A DNA stretch of 64,000 nt from contig NZ_BCVP01000023.1 of the NCBI RefSeq assembly GCF_001591805.1, positions 62,001 through 126,000 of the forward strand, read 5' to 3'. Origin of the DNA: Neobacillus novalis NBRC 102450. Its GTDB lineage: Bacteria > Bacillota > Bacilli > Bacillales > Cytobacillaceae. Each line of letters opens with the position of its first letter. The stretch's first letter is position 1. The position numbers were made by a program, and so were the translations under genes. This document shows, piece after piece, positions 43,832 through 54,058 of the stretch. The notes below the pieces were generated by a model, which worked only from the letters and a program-made list of their open reading frames with translations, was not told where the DNA came from and searched no databases.

Positions 43832-44332
43832 ATGTTTAATATTGGAGATTTGGTCATCTATTCCGCACATGGTATTTGCAAAATTGATGATATTTGCGAC
43901 AAAACCGTTTCTGGTATTACAAGAACCTATTATGTATTACACCCTTTGGATAATAATCATCAATTAACCATAAGTACTCCTGTTAATAATGATAAAGTAC
44001 TCATGCTTGAACTTATCCATCAAGAAGGAGCCAATAATATCCTTGAATCTTTTAAATATCCAGGGATAAAATGGGTTGATAATCCTAATATACGTTTCAA
44101 GTTATATTCTGATATCATAAATACAGGTAATCGAAAAGAAATTGCTACAGTAGTAAATACGCTTATACAGAAACAAATCGAAGCTGAACGTCATGAAAAA
44201 AAACTTTACGAACAAGACCGTAAACTTTTGAATCATACACAAAATATCTTATTTAAGGAATTAGCTATATCATTGAATACTACTTTTGAAGAGATAAATG
44301 AAAGGGTAATCAGGTTGATTAAGGCTTCTTGA
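43832..44332 (+). CDS. CarD/CdnL-like transcription factor
   Basis: The N-terminal about 60 residues of this 166-residue protein (MFNIGDLVIYSAHGICKIDDI, then YYVLHPL) form the CarD/TRCF RNA-polymerase-interacting Tudor-like domain. A helical C-terminal domain follows. Such proteins bind the beta subunit and modulate initiation at promoters. The ATG at 43832 follows GGGGAGTG. It is convergent with a MarR gene. Confidence 0.84.
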   Translation: MFNIGDLVIYSAHGICKIDDICDKTVSGITRTYYVLHPLDNNHQLTISTPVNNDKVLMLELIHQEGANNILESFKYPGIKWVDNPNIRFKLYSDIINTGNRKEIATVVNTLIQKQIEAERHEKKLYEQDRKLLNHTQNILFKELAISLNTTFEEINERVIRLIKAS

Positions 44333-44378
44333 ACAAAGTCACTAATTAATCAACCAGGTTGACCATCTGATTGGAAAG

Positions 44379-44423
44379 AAAAACCCACGCTTCGTCACCT
44401 AGATGAACAAAGCGTGGGTTTTT
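44379..44423. terminator. Bidirectional terminator between CarD-like and MarR genes
   Basis: AAAACCCACGCTT and AAGCGTGGGTTTTT form a strong stem with A/T runs on both sides. Confidence 0.9.
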
Positions 44424-44447
44424 AGTTGCTTTCCGCAGACGTAAATT

Positions 44448-44912
44448 TTATATTTTCCAGTCTAACTTTAATAAATCTTTAAGAATCTGTACTTGTTCAG
44501 TACCTATTTTTTCTGCAATTCTATTCTCAAGCTGGGCTTTAAGAGCCTCGTTTTTTTCGTAGCATTCTTCTCCTAATGCGGTTAACTGAATACATTTTTC
44601 TTTCTTATTATTCTCCACATTTTTGATTTCGACTAATCCTTTTTCGGAGAGATTTTTGATAAATTTATGTATCGCCTGACGAGAAATTTCTACATTTTTT
44701 GTCACATACGAAATGCTAGGCTGTTTTTTATAAATCCTAGCCATGATATACCATTCAGAATTTGAAATATAAATCTCACTTTGATCATTCCATGCTTTTT
44801 CTGAGATTTTTCGAACCAAACTATGACGCTCGCTTAATAGGTCGATAAGGTCCAAATTTTGTAATTCAGAGTTTGAAATCAAACGATTCACTCCAATCAT
44901 CATCTTCGCCAC
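44448..44912 (-). CDS. MarR-family transcriptional regulator
   Basis: This protein of about 154 residues has the MarR winged helix: EWYIMARIYKKQPSISYVTKNVEISRQAIHKFIKNLSEKGLVEI followed by the wing NNKKEKCIQLTALGEE. The listed GTG at 44912 has a weak ribosome site; a TTG at 44882 has GGAG 8 nt upstream and is equally plausible. Its target is not evident. It may act on the glycosyltransferase gene upstream of it or on the MDR exporter. Confidence 0.83.
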   Translation of the reverse strand: MAKMMIGVNRLISNSELQNLDLIDLLSERHSLVRKISEKAWNDQSEIYISNSEWYIMARIYKKQPSISYVTKNVEISRQAIHKFIKNLSEKGLVEIKNVENNKKEKCIQLTALGEECYEKNEALKAQLENRIAEKIGTEQVQILKDLLKLDWKI

Positions 44913-45152
44913 TTACTATACAACACTTTGCGGGGCCTGTCACGACCCGAAGTGTACCATTGCAGAAATATCGATTTTTAAATAATACACCCTATCTCAA
45001 ATAAGAGGAGTCCAGTTAAATGCCCACGGACAAGTTGATTTTAAAACATCTAGATCAAACCGGACATTCATAACCATATAATGTAAACTGTAATTTTATA
45101 AATGATGAGCAAATTTAGTTTTTTTTGCAAATATCAGGCCATCAAACCAGGG

Positions 45153-45183
45153 TTAAAAAAAAGGCCACCAAAAATGGCAGCTT
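45153..45183 (-). terminator. Terminator of the glycosyltransferase gene
   Basis: On the minus strand CTGCCA and TGGTGG pair (with wobbles) around a T-rich loop, followed by nine T. Confidence 0.6.
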
Positions 45184-45187
45184 AAAT

Positions 45188-46378
45188 TTAGATTCCATAT
45201 TGACTTTTAAAATCAAAAATCTCATCAACTGCTTGGTGATATCCACCCGATTTTTGAAAAGATTTCCTAATATTTGCAACAGCTTTAGGGAATGATGGCT
45301 GGTTTAACACATGATCTGCTACATCACTCAGCTGTTTTGCCGTCAAACTCTCCATTTGTAATTGAATACCGGCCCCGATATTGGCAACTTGTCCGGCAAT
45401 GACTGGCTGGTCCGCACTTTGCGGGATAACAATTAGCGGAACCCCATAATAGAGACCTTCATGGACACTGTTCATCCCGCCATGCGTAATAAATAATTTT
45501 GTGTATTTCAACACCTCTGTTTGCGGAACATACTTTTTTATAATGAAGTTTTTAGGTATCTCCCCCAACTCAGAAAATTGAGTTTTTTCCCCAATAGACA
45601 TGACAACAGTATGTTCTGTGTTCCCAAGTGCCTCGAAACAAAGCGTATAAAAATTTATTGCTTGGTTAAAAACCGTACCGAGTGAAATATAAATTGGGTT
45701 TTTCCCTTTGATTGCCGTAAGATCGAAGTTTTCTTGCGTTAATCGTGAAGAGATGGATGGACCCACAAATTTGTAAGTTTGGTCGAAATCTTCTCCAAAG
45801 GGTTGAATCTCCCTCGTTGTATAAACGATTGTAAGCGGTGCAGGATTACAAAAGACTTCGTAAGGGGAACGGATCGGGGCGCCATATTTTGCCTTCACCC
45901 TTGCCGTCAGCCTTTGGTATTCTGCATTTGTTTCTGCAGGAATTTTTTTAGAAAGCTGTTCGAACATGTTATCGAATGAGCTTTTAGTCTGCGCAAAAGA
46001 AGTACACGAATTGATGGCCGGAAGCTTAAGGATTTGGGCAAGTAAACGGCCGCAGCCAAACATAGAATCGTGGATGATGTAATCAAAATGCTCTCCTTCA
46101 ATTTGCTCTAGAACACTAGGTATCATAATATATGCCGTATGCAAAAGACCGTTGATTCTTTCGAGTAAATTATTTCTCCCTCCTGAGATAAAGGCTTTTA
46201 AAAATTCTTGGACATCAAAGGTTCTTACCGTAGCACCCGTCTTCTCAATGCGATCTCGAAAATCTTCGATTGTAAAGTACACTACCTCTTCACCACGCGA
46301 AATAAGCTCTTGGACAACACCAATAGTCGGATTGACATGTCCTTCTGAACCGGCATTAATAAATAAAACACGTGCCAT
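45188..46378 (-). CDS. MGT-family glycosyltransferase (YjiC/macrolide GT-like)
   Basis: This 396-residue GT-B enzyme has an N-terminal acceptor domain (VLFINAGSEGHVNPTIGVVQEL) and a C-terminal donor domain with the motif THGGMNSVHEGLYYGVPLIVIPQSADQPVIA, typical of UDP-glucose-using GT1 enzymes such as YjiC and OleD. It may glucosylate macrolides or flavonoid-like compounds. The ATG at 46378 has AAGGAG 8 nt upstream; earlier GTG codons overlap that site. Confidence 0.87.
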   Translation of the reverse strand: MARVLFINAGSEGHVNPTIGVVQELISRGEEVVYFTIEDFRDRIEKTGATVRTFDVQEFLKAFISGGRNNLLERINGLLHTAYIMIPSVLEQIEGEHFDYIIHDSMFGCGRLLAQILKLPAINSCTSFAQTKSSFDNMFEQLSKKIPAETNAEYQRLTARVKAKYGAPIRSPYEVFCNPAPLTIVYTTREIQPFGEDFDQTYKFVGPSISSRLTQENFDLTAIKGKNPIYISLGTVFNQAINFYTLCFEALGNTEHTVVMSIGEKTQFSELGEIPKNFIIKKYVPQTEVLKYTKLFITHGGMNSVHEGLYYGVPLIVIPQSADQPVIAGQVANIGAGIQLQMESLTAKQLSDVADHVLNQPSFPKAVANIRKSFQKSGGYHQAVDEIFDFKSQYGI

Positions 46379-46631
46379 TTTCACCACTCCTTAGCTAAAA
46401 TGTTTTCAAGTTTGTGTATGAGTAAGGGGGGGACTGTCCCATGCCATTGCCAACTTAAATAATGGAATTAAATTTATCATAGTACAATACATAAAAATCT
46501 CAAACTTTTTAATCACCCTTTTCATCTAAAATTGAATGACGGGTAACTGGCACTTTTATTATCAGTTTTTTCGCCAATACTGTACCCTACAAACGAATTA
46601 TGAATAGATTTAGGATTGAAAATTTCAAAAG

Positions 46632-46668
46632 AAAAAATGAGGCACGAGATACATCCCATGCCTCACTT
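46632..46668 (-). terminator. Terminator of the subtilase gene
   Basis: On the minus strand TGAGGCA and TGCCTCA form a stem followed by TTTTTT. Confidence 0.82.
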
Positions 46669-46671
46669 GTT

Positions 46672-49600
46672 TTATTTTACCCACTTTCCATTTTGGTTAA
46701 AGAAGTAGCGTTTTCCGTTAATGGTAAACCAGCCGGTGATCATTGCGCCGGAGTTTTGGAGGTAGTACCAGTTTGAACCATCAAGGAGCCAGCCGGTTTT
46801 CATTGCACCGCTCTTTGCGAGGTAATACCACGTACCTCCACTGTTCAGCCAGCCCGTTTGCATCGCTCCACTCTTTGCGAGGTAGTACCATGTACCGCCG
46901 CTATTCAGCCAGCCTGTTTGCATCGCTCCGCTCTTTGCGAGATAGTACCAAGTACCTCCACTGTTCAGCCAGCCTGTTTGCATCGCTCCGCTTTTTGCGA
47001 GATAGTACCAAGTACCTCCGCTGTTCAGCCAGCCCGTTTGCATTGCTCCGCTAGATGCAAGGTAATACCAGCTGCCGCCAACATATTTCCATCCGGTCTG
47101 CATGATACCTTTTTCGTTCATGTAGTACCATTTTTCACCTTCATTTAACCAGCCAGTTACTGGATTTCCGTTAGCATCATAGTAATACCATTGTCCATTT
47201 TCCTTTTGCCAGCCATGTTTATCTGCCCCGACCACTATCAAAACAGTTGCCTTATCTGCTCCATAACTGATAGTAATGGAAGTTGATCCTGTTGCCAATG
47301 CTGTGACAATTCCTTTTTCAACCTTGACTATTTTTGAATCAAATCCACTATAGTTTGCTAGATTTGTGACATCTGTTTCCGTTACCTTGTCGCCTATTGT
47401 TTCAATGGATTTTACCGTGAGCTGTGATGTATTGCCCTTTTTCAATTCAAGGGATGCTGGGCTTACCGATAGTGTGGTGCTTGCTTCAGGTTCGACCTTG
47501 GCTGTTACTGTCTTAGAGTGCTCACCAAACTTAATCGTAATGCTCGTCTCACCAGCACTTAGGGCCGTTATCTTACCCTTTTCGACCTTTATAATCTTTG
47601 CATTAAAGCCACTATAGTCGGCAAGTTCAGTAACATCTGTTTCCGTTACCTTGTCACCTTGCGTTTTGATTGATTTTACTGTAAGTTTCTCTGTTGCGCC
47701 TACCCTCATATCAAGGGAAGCCGGAGTTACTTCCAATTCAGTTGTAACTGCCTCTTTTACTTCAAATGGGCCAAATGAAGTAATTTCTTCATTCCCTGCC
47801 TTATCCTTAACCTTTGCATGCAAATACCATGTTCCAACATCATTAACTGTAGTTGTAAAATCACCGCCGTACGAAGGAATATTCACGTTTTTCCAGGTCC
47901 CAGCTGCATCAGGATCTGCGTTTGAAGAAAGCTGATAATCGACTGATGCAACCTCTTCTGATCCTTCCTGAACCTTCACCTTAATATCGAACGGTGCGTC
48001 ACCGCTTGTTTCTGTAGTTTTTAAAATCGCTTTCGCATATTGGAATGGCTCTTGGGCACCGTAATCGACAACAGCGCGAATCATGTAGTTGCCAACACTC
48101 TGATCGGCTTTGAACCATTGGCCTCCGAAATAATCCCAGCTTCGTCCAGCCCAGTTCTTTTTATCCCCATCAGATACAAAACCCGGCACATATGGATAGT
48201 CGTCCGCCTGTAAATAGGCGATATAAAAATCATCTTTCACAACCAGGCCTAAATTGGAAAGGTCAACCTCTGTCCATTTGGATAAATTGCGCTGTGCCTT
48301 CGCTTTTATTGGTCCAGCAAGCTTATTTCCTGGTGCACCATTCTTGCCCTTAGCATCATAGACGGAAATTAAAATGTCATCCCCGCCGGGCACCGGGATA
48401 TGTCCAGCCCAGAATTGAAGTTTCGCCCCTTTTAGCTTTGCAGATGTTTCGCCGTCTTTTAACGACATTTTCACCGCAAATCCGCTTCCGGCATTGCCCA
48501 TGACAAGGTTCTTATTGTAGCTGCCATTATCGTATTTGATTTCACCTGATTCCTTATTGATAAAAGGACTTAATTGAATATCACGTTCAAGATTTTTACC
48601 TGGTTTAACATTTATTGTTAAGGTCTTGCTGTAATGGTCCTTTGCAAACACCTTAACAGTATAGGAACCCTCATACGCTTTTAGCTGATAATCCCCATTT
48701 TCACCCGAATGACCGGGTTCAGCTTTTTCATCTTCTAACAGAAGAATCGTCGCATCCTTCAGTGCCTTTCCGGATGTATCTGTAACGGTACCCGAAATCG
48801 TTTGCCTTGGTAATGGCTCAAGTGTGATTTTCGGATTAACCTCACCTTTACTTGAAACGGTTACCTTCTGGGTCTGTGGCTTGTACCCGTATGCTTGCAC
48901 CTCAACCGTGTACTTTCCTGGTGGATGATCGATCACAAATTCACCGTTTTGTGGATTTGACATCGTCTTCCAGTCTGTTTCTAAAACCTTAATCGCAGCA
49001 TCAACCGGCAGCAGAGCAGCATTTTGAGATTCCCTGTCTGTTTTATGAAAGTCCATTAAAGGATAGACTGGATTTTTAAATGCCTCACTGTTCAGCTTAA
49101 TTTCCTTATAGATTTCATGGTCTGCTCCGCCAGCCGGCGTACTGGCTACAAGTTGAATATCGTCCAAATACCAGCCTGGAACCTTTCCATCATCTGTTTG
49201 AAGGTTAAAAGCAATCGTAATCTTTTTACCGGCATATTTCGATAAATCAATCCCGACCTCATGCCAATTATCGTTATTTCTTGTAATTTGGTAAACCTTA
49301 TCCCACGTCTTTCCGTCAGCAGTTGCAAAAACAGTTCCGTAATCCCAGAAGCCCATGTTGTACCACTGCTTAAAGCGAAGCTGTGTTTCCCCCTCCACAA
49401 TGACAGGAGGCATCATGAGCGTCATATTGGAGAACATTTCAGTCTGACCGCGCAAATTCGTGGCAATGACATTTTTCCCAGAAGGCGGAGGGGTCTTGGG
49501 GCCATATGTTGGAACGCCCCATTCCCATGAGTTATTGATCCCATAGGAGGACCAGCCCTCAGGAAAGCCTTCGAAATCCTCAAAATAGCCTGCCCGAATT

Positions 49601-51498
49601 CCATCCTTCACGGAAACCTTTGCCTCCGCTGTTTTTACCTGATTACCCGAAAAATCTTGGATCGTCCACCAATACGTTATGGTGCTGCCTTTTACAGCTT
49701 CAGCTGGAATAATCGCTTCATATAAGCCATTTCGATAGTCCCCCGCATAACGTTCCGCATTAAAAGCTGCTTCGCTCGCATCCACATATCGGACATGGAG
49801 GCTAACCTGATTCACACTAATATTGTCCATTGCTTGGATGGAAAATGGTGCATTTAACCCCTCATAGACCACTTGACGTGCGTCCTGTACATAGGTCGGT
49901 GCTTCAGTATCATTGCCTGGCCCAACGACCTGACCCTTAATTTTTCCAATTCCTTGTTCAACGGCCGTTACAGCTGCATTTACATTCACAATTCCGTAGC
50001 CATAACCATTATTCGGGGCTTCCGGATAATTTTCATCGGTTTTTGTTACAGCCGTTAGTTTTAAGATATCCTCAATTTGTGTAAGTGACAATGCTGGGTC
50101 CGCTTGTTTTAATAAGAGTGCTGCAGCGGCAATATGCGGAGCCGCCATCGAGGTGCCATTATAGCTGCCATACTCAAATGTATTCCATGTCGCCCCCGGT
50201 AATGAAGAGCGAATCCCAACCCCCGGTGCAGAAATGTCAGGCTTAACATCCCCTCTTTCAGTTGGCCCTCTTAGGGAGAAGCTTGCTAACTCATCTGTAT
50301 TCGTCGTTGCTCCAACCGCAAATGACTCCGGATAATTCGCTGGTGAACTTGCTGATCCCGGCATCGCAACCGGATTAAAAAAATCCGTATTTCCAACCGA
50401 AAAAACCGGGAAGATTCCAACAGAACGCCACGCCTGAACAAGTGGTCTGAACCAATCATTATTAATCGGGCGTCCTCCCCACGAGTTATTGACAACATCC
50501 GGCGCCATTTCGGGATGTGGAACGCCCTTTTCATCTGTTGGCGCTAACACCCATTCAGCTGCTTGAATGATATAAGAATCATAGCTTTCATCATTCGCAA
50601 AGGCCCGTGCCGCAATCCATTTTGCATCTGGTGCGACACCAATTTGATTTTGTCCACCAGGCTCCTGCCCAACCATCGTTCCCATCGTATGTGTGCCGTG
50701 CCCGTCAGAGTCAACCGGGCTGCCAATTTTGTGAATCGCATCATACCAGTTGAACGTGTGTGATAGTTTATCGGGATTATTCGGATCATACCCGCGGTAC
50801 TTGGTTTTTAAGGCTGGGTGACTGACGGCAACACCGCTATCGATATTGGCAACAACCGTCCCTTCCCCGGTGATCCCTCGCTCCCAAACCTCCGGAGCAC
50901 CGACACGGTCAATATTCCATTCAACCGGGCCGCTTTCATCTGCCTGCAGTTTTGCAGATTGCTCCTCCTTTTTGATCGGTTCAAGTGTTTGTTTTTCATC
51001 AAGGAGGATTGCCTTTACCTCAGGCAGCTCCGCAAGCTTCGCGGCGGCCTCCTTTGTACCTGTTACGGCAATACCATTAATGATAAAAAAGTTATGAAAC
51101 TCTTTTATCTTTCCGGAAGCCTTTTCCTCCTTTAGCTGGAGATTAATCCCCTTTTGTGAGAGTTTGGCCTTATCCTGTAAGCCTTGTACAACAGCCTTTT
51201 GGACATTAGCCTTCATTTCCTTCTGAGAAATGCTTTTCTTAACAGAGGATTGCTTGGCTGATAAAGCAATTTTTTCCGTATCAGCTTGGTCGCGCAGGAC
51301 CACGATGAATCTAGCAAATTCATCCTTCTCAAATTTTTTTACTAGTTTCGCATCGATGACTTCACCTTTTGCAGAGCTCATATCCGCCGGGATTACACTA
51401 CTTGCAAGCGAATTCGTCGGCAGGGCCATACTTAAGGTCATTACCAACGCAAGTAAAAGCATACAAGCTTTTGCCCAAAATCGTTTGGTTCTCCTCAT
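46672..51498 (-). CDS. Secreted S8 subtilase with Big-like and choline-binding-type repeats
   Basis: This 1608-residue exoenzyme has a Sec signal (about 1-32), an I9-like propeptide (about 45-170) and a subtilisin domain (about 195-515) with D220 (VANIDSGV), H267 (DGHGTH) and S450 (GTSMAAPH). It resembles bacillopeptidase F. Next come an immune-inhibitor-like domain (YFEDFEGFPEGWSS), two carboxypeptidase-regulatory-like beta domains and two Big_2-like domains (SLDMRVGATEKLTVKS; SLELKKGNTSQLTVKS). The tail has about nine GW-type wall-binding repeats (GWLNSGGTWYYLAKSGAMQT). The tail should hold the protease at the cell surface. It is monocistronic. Confidence 0.9.
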   Translation of the reverse strand: MRRTKRFWAKACMLLLALVMTLSMALPTNSLASSVIPADMSSAKGEVIDAKLVKKFEKDEFARFIVVLRDQADTEKIALSAKQSSVKKSISQKEMKANVQKAVVQGLQDKAKLSQKGINLQLKEEKASGKIKEFHNFFIINGIAVTGTKEAAAKLAELPEVKAILLDEKQTLEPIKKEEQSAKLQADESGPVEWNIDRVGAPEVWERGITGEGTVVANIDSGVAVSHPALKTKYRGYDPNNPDKLSHTFNWYDAIHKIGSPVDSDGHGTHTMGTMVGQEPGGQNQIGVAPDAKWIAARAFANDESYDSYIIQAAEWVLAPTDEKGVPHPEMAPDVVNNSWGGRPINNDWFRPLVQAWRSVGIFPVFSVGNTDFFNPVAMPGSASSPANYPESFAVGATTNTDELASFSLRGPTERGDVKPDISAPGVGIRSSLPGATWNTFEYGSYNGTSMAAPHIAAAALLLKQADPALSLTQIEDILKLTAVTKTDENYPEAPNNGYGYGIVNVNAAVTAVEQGIGKIKGQVVGPGNDTEAPTYVQDARQVVYEGLNAPFSIQAMDNISVNQVSLHVRYVDASEAAFNAERYAGDYRNGLYEAIIPAEAVKGSTITYWWTIQDFSGNQVKTAEAKVSVKDGIRAGYFEDFEGFPEGWSSYGINNSWEWGVPTYGPKTPPPSGKNVIATNLRGQTEMFSNMTLMMPPVIVEGETQLRFKQWYNMGFWDYGTVFATADGKTWDKVYQITRNNDNWHEVGIDLSKYAGKKITIAFNLQTDDGKVPGWYLDDIQLVASTPAGGADHEIYKEIKLNSEAFKNPVYPLMDFHKTDRESQNAALLPVDAAIKVLETDWKTMSNPQNGEFVIDHPPGKYTVEVQAYGYKPQTQKVTVSSKGEVNPKITLEPLPRQTISGTVTDTSGKALKDATILLLEDEKAEPGHSGENGDYQLKAYEGSYTVKVFAKDHYSKTLTINVKPGKNLERDIQLSPFINKESGEIKYDNGSYNKNLVMGNAGSGFAVKMSLKDGETSAKLKGAKLQFWAGHIPVPGGDDILISVYDAKGKNGAPGNKLAGPIKAKAQRNLSKWTEVDLSNLGLVVKDDFYIAYLQADDYPYVPGFVSDGDKKNWAGRSWDYFGGQWFKADQSVGNYMIRAVVDYGAQEPFQYAKAILKTTETSGDAPFDIKVKVQEGSEEVASVDYQLSSNADPDAAGTWKNVNIPSYGGDFTTTVNDVGTWYLHAKVKDKAGNEEITSFGPFEVKEAVTTELEVTPASLDMRVGATEKLTVKSIKTQGDKVTETDVTELADYSGFNAKIIKVEKGKITALSAGETSITIKFGEHSKTVTAKVEPEASTTLSVSPASLELKKGNTSQLTVKSIETIGDKVTETDVTNLANYSGFDSKIVKVEKGIVTALATGSTSITISYGADKATVLIVVGADKHGWQKENGQWYYYDANGNPVTGWLNEGEKWYYMNEKGIMQTGWKYVGGSWYYLASSGAMQTGWLNSGGTWYYLAKSGAMQTGWLNSGGTWYYLAKSGAMQTGWLNSGGTWYYLAKSGAMQTGWLNSGGTWYYLAKSGAMKTGWLLDGSNWYYLQNSGAMITGWFTINGKRYFFNQNGKWVK
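46780..47060 (-). repeat. Tandem 60-bp repeats encoding wall-binding motifs
   Basis: At least four nearly identical 60-bp units encode the 20-residue GWLNSGGTWYYLAKSGAMQT motif. DNA identity between units is high, which suggests recent expansion and a slippage- or recombination-prone copy number. Confidence 0.85.
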
Positions 51499-51882
51499 TC
51501 TTTCACTCCTCTATTTATTTTTGTATGTATGTGAAAATTCCTAGATGTTATGGTGAGATGGTACTAAGTGGGTAAAAAACAGGGATGATAAAGACATGGT
51601 GGATAACACTGTATAAACCTGGTTATCTATTATTCTAGTAATAATCGCAGCAGATAACTATAGGATGATTTCACCAAATTTTCTGAAATCAATAGGACTA
51701 AAGAGAGTGTCGGTATGTTTGCACTAGATAATATTTCCTAATAACAGGTATTAGTTTCTTTAAGTACATTCTAATCAAAATTTGTAAATAGAAATGAATT
51801 GAATCCAAAATTGGAGATATTCCATATAAAAAGAGAGATAGCTATATAGACGATAAACAAGATGATAAAAAAATAAAGACTG

Positions 51883-51906
51883 AAAGATTCCAGTCTCTGT
51901 TTTTTC
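51883..51906 (-). terminator. Terminator of the heme-sensing operon
   Basis: AGACTG and CAGTCT form a short stem with T-rich sequence on both strands. The rest of 51499-51986 is the protease upstream region, where I see no gene. Confidence 0.65.
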
Positions 51907-51986
51907 TAGAAATTTGGGGTCATGATATGGTTTTCTATTACTTTTTATACAGCGAGCCCGTCAGCTGTTATACCCTATTAAGGATT

Positions 51987-53366
51987 CTATCTAATCGGCA
52001 ATTCCACAATAAAAGTAGTTCCTTCATTTTGATTACTTCTTACATTGATACGGCCGCTGTGCAAGTCGATAATTGTCTTGACGATTGATAAACCCAGGCC
52101 GGTGCCCTCGATTGTACGTGTACGTGCTTTATCGGCCCGGTAAAAACGTTCAAATATTCTTTCTAATTCTGGATCATTCATCCCAATTCCTGTATCCTCA
52201 AAGGTTACGATGACTGTTTCTTCTTTTTTATCAATAGATATCTCAATGCTGCCATTCTGTTTGTTGTATTTAATAGCATTGGATAGGAGGTTATCCCAAA
52301 CCGTATTGAGCAAGGATGGATCACCGATAATCTCGATATCCGGTAATGAGTAACTCAGCATAATCTCCTTGTCACTTACTGCCCATTGATAGTTTTGCAC
52401 CAATTTCTTCAATTGCAGGCCGAGATTAAAGGTTTTTTTCTTCATAATATCCTCATTTCTGTCTAATGAGGCCAGAAGCAGCAATTGTTTTGTTAAGGTA
52501 GAAAGTCTTTTAATTTCACTGTTAATGATGGATACATATTGGGATCTTTCTTCTTTGCTTATAGAATCAGTTTCTAATAAGCTGGAATATCCTTTTATAT
52601 TAGACAGTGGTGACTGTATATCATGAGAAATATTCGAAATAAATTCCTTTCTCATGTCATCCATTTGTTCCAACTTTCTCGCCATCCGCAAAAAGCTATG
52701 GGAAAGTTCCCCTATCTCATCGTGTCGTGTCACGTCCAGTTCTACATTAAAATTACCATTTGCCAGTGATTTTGTCGCTTTTGTCAGGTTAGAAATCGGT
52801 TTTACTAAATATTTTGTATTAATAACAACCATAATGATGGTTAACGTAATGGCTATTCCAAGAATCCATGCAAATAAAATGTGCATCTCGTTGAAGAGGA
52901 ATTTGATGTCTGGCCTAATAAATAGAGCAAAAGTTTCTCCGTTATATTTTAATGGCACACCAATGGTATTGTTTAGTTCATTGGCAAAAAAGCCTGTTAC
53001 AAATTTCCCTTGTGGAAATTGAAGTATACCGTGAAAAATATGGCCGTTTATTACATCTTGTTGTGTTGAAATAGAAAGACTTTTGTTCCTGAATGGTTCG
53101 CCGAAAAAAGTTCTGTTTCCGTTTGTATCTACTAGGCATATTTGATACCCAACTTTAGTAATGCTGTCCAAGTACTCTGTCAAGCTTATTGTTGGATGAC
53201 TTTCAGCAAAAGCAGCAATATCTAATGCGACTTTTGTATTTTTATTGTCATTATATGGTTTTAACTTCTGTTGATAATAGGTATTTGAAATGACAAAAGC
53301 TAAGAGAAAGCTAATAAACATCATTCCAATAGTTATGACAATAAATTTCACATAAAGTGTTTTCAT
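51987..53366 (-). CDS. hssS: Heme-sensing histidine kinase, HssS-like
   Basis: This 459-residue kinase has two membrane helices (about 8-28 and 160-182) flanking an extracytoplasmic domain with TFFGEPFRNKS, KFVTGFFANELNNTIGV and ALFIRPDI. These segments match what I recall of S. aureus HssS. A HAMP domain, an H box (FISNISHDIQSPLSNI) and an ATPase domain (NLLSNAIKYN; GIGMND; GTGLGLSIV) follow. It should autophosphorylate in response to excess heme. It overlaps the hssR stop by four bases and is last in the operon. Confidence 0.84.
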   Translation of the reverse strand: MKTLYVKFIVITIGMMFISFLLAFVISNTYYQQKLKPYNDNKNTKVALDIAAFAESHPTISLTEYLDSITKVGYQICLVDTNGNRTFFGEPFRNKSLSISTQQDVINGHIFHGILQFPQGKFVTGFFANELNNTIGVPLKYNGETFALFIRPDIKFLFNEMHILFAWILGIAITLTIIMVVINTKYLVKPISNLTKATKSLANGNFNVELDVTRHDEIGELSHSFLRMARKLEQMDDMRKEFISNISHDIQSPLSNIKGYSSLLETDSISKEERSQYVSIINSEIKRLSTLTKQLLLLASLDRNEDIMKKKTFNLGLQLKKLVQNYQWAVSDKEIMLSYSLPDIEIIGDPSLLNTVWDNLLSNAIKYNKQNGSIEISIDKKEETVIVTFEDTGIGMNDPELERIFERFYRADKARTRTIEGTGLGLSIVKTIIDLHSGRINVRSNQNEGTTFIVELPIR

Positions 53367-54043
53367 TTACGGTGGACCTCCAATAAATATCCAACCCCAC
53401 GTACTGTTTTTATTTGAAAATCATCCGTTAAGTTAGAAAAACGTTCCCTTAATCTTTTTATATGAACATCTACCGTTCTCGCATCTCCTTCATAATCCAA
53501 GCCCCATATTTGTTCGATCAAGTGTTCTCGGGAAAAAACAAGCTTAGGATTAGAAATTAAATATGATAAAAGCTCGAATTCTTTTAGCGGTAAGAGCAAG
53601 GTACGCTTCCCTACCTGAACTTCATAACTTTTTTTGTTTATCGTGGTATTGCCAATTTGTAGTATGGCTTCATCCGGCTGGTGGTCAAATCGCCGCAGCA
53701 ATGCTTTCATCCGAAAAGTTAATTCTTTGGGCTCAAATGGTTTGACCAGATAATCATCCGTTCCGGCTTGAAATCCTAGCTCCTTATCTTCAATTTCACT
53801 TTTTGCTGTTAAAAGGATTACTGGAATATCATACTGTTTTCGAATCATTTTCGTAAGGGTATAGCCATCCATAAATGGCATCATCACATCCACTATGGCT
53901 AAATCGCAGGCAGCCTTCTCGAGTATTTCTAATGCTTCCATCCCGTCTTTTGCCTGAAATACATTATATCCATGTTCAGATAAGTGAATATCAACAAGTT
54001 TTACTATATTGATATCGTCATCCACAATTAAAATATTTGTCAT
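53363..54043 (-). CDS. hssR: OmpR-family response regulator, HssR-like
   Basis: This 226-residue regulator has a receiver domain with the DDD pocket, phospho-Asp in LAIVDVMMPFMDG and Lys in YLVKPFEPKEL. A winged-helix DNA-binding domain follows (EFELLSYLISNPKLVFSREHLIEQIWG, then DARTVDVHIKRLRERF). Its cognate kinase is the next gene. A direct repeat upstream of hrtB is the predicted binding site. It is placed 15 nt after hrtA. Confidence 0.87.
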   Translation of the reverse strand: MTNILIVDDDINIVKLVDIHLSEHGYNVFQAKDGMEALEILEKAACDLAIVDVMMPFMDGYTLTKMIRKQYDIPVILLTAKSEIEDKELGFQAGTDDYLVKPFEPKELTFRMKALLRRFDHQPDEAILQIGNTTINKKSYEVQVGKRTLLLPLKEFELLSYLISNPKLVFSREHLIEQIWGLDYEGDARTVDVHIKRLRERFSNLTDDFQIKTVRGVGYLLEVHRK

Positions 54044-54058
54044 ATCATTTTCTTTCTC

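Noticed and set aside
46780..47060. CRISPR-like regular spacing
   Set aside because: The 60-bp units are contiguous and coding, with no unique spacers and no cas genes.
46743..47148. Plus-strand frames opposite the wall-binding repeats
   Set aside because: Their repetitive proteins are only the antisense of the 60-bp coding repeats.
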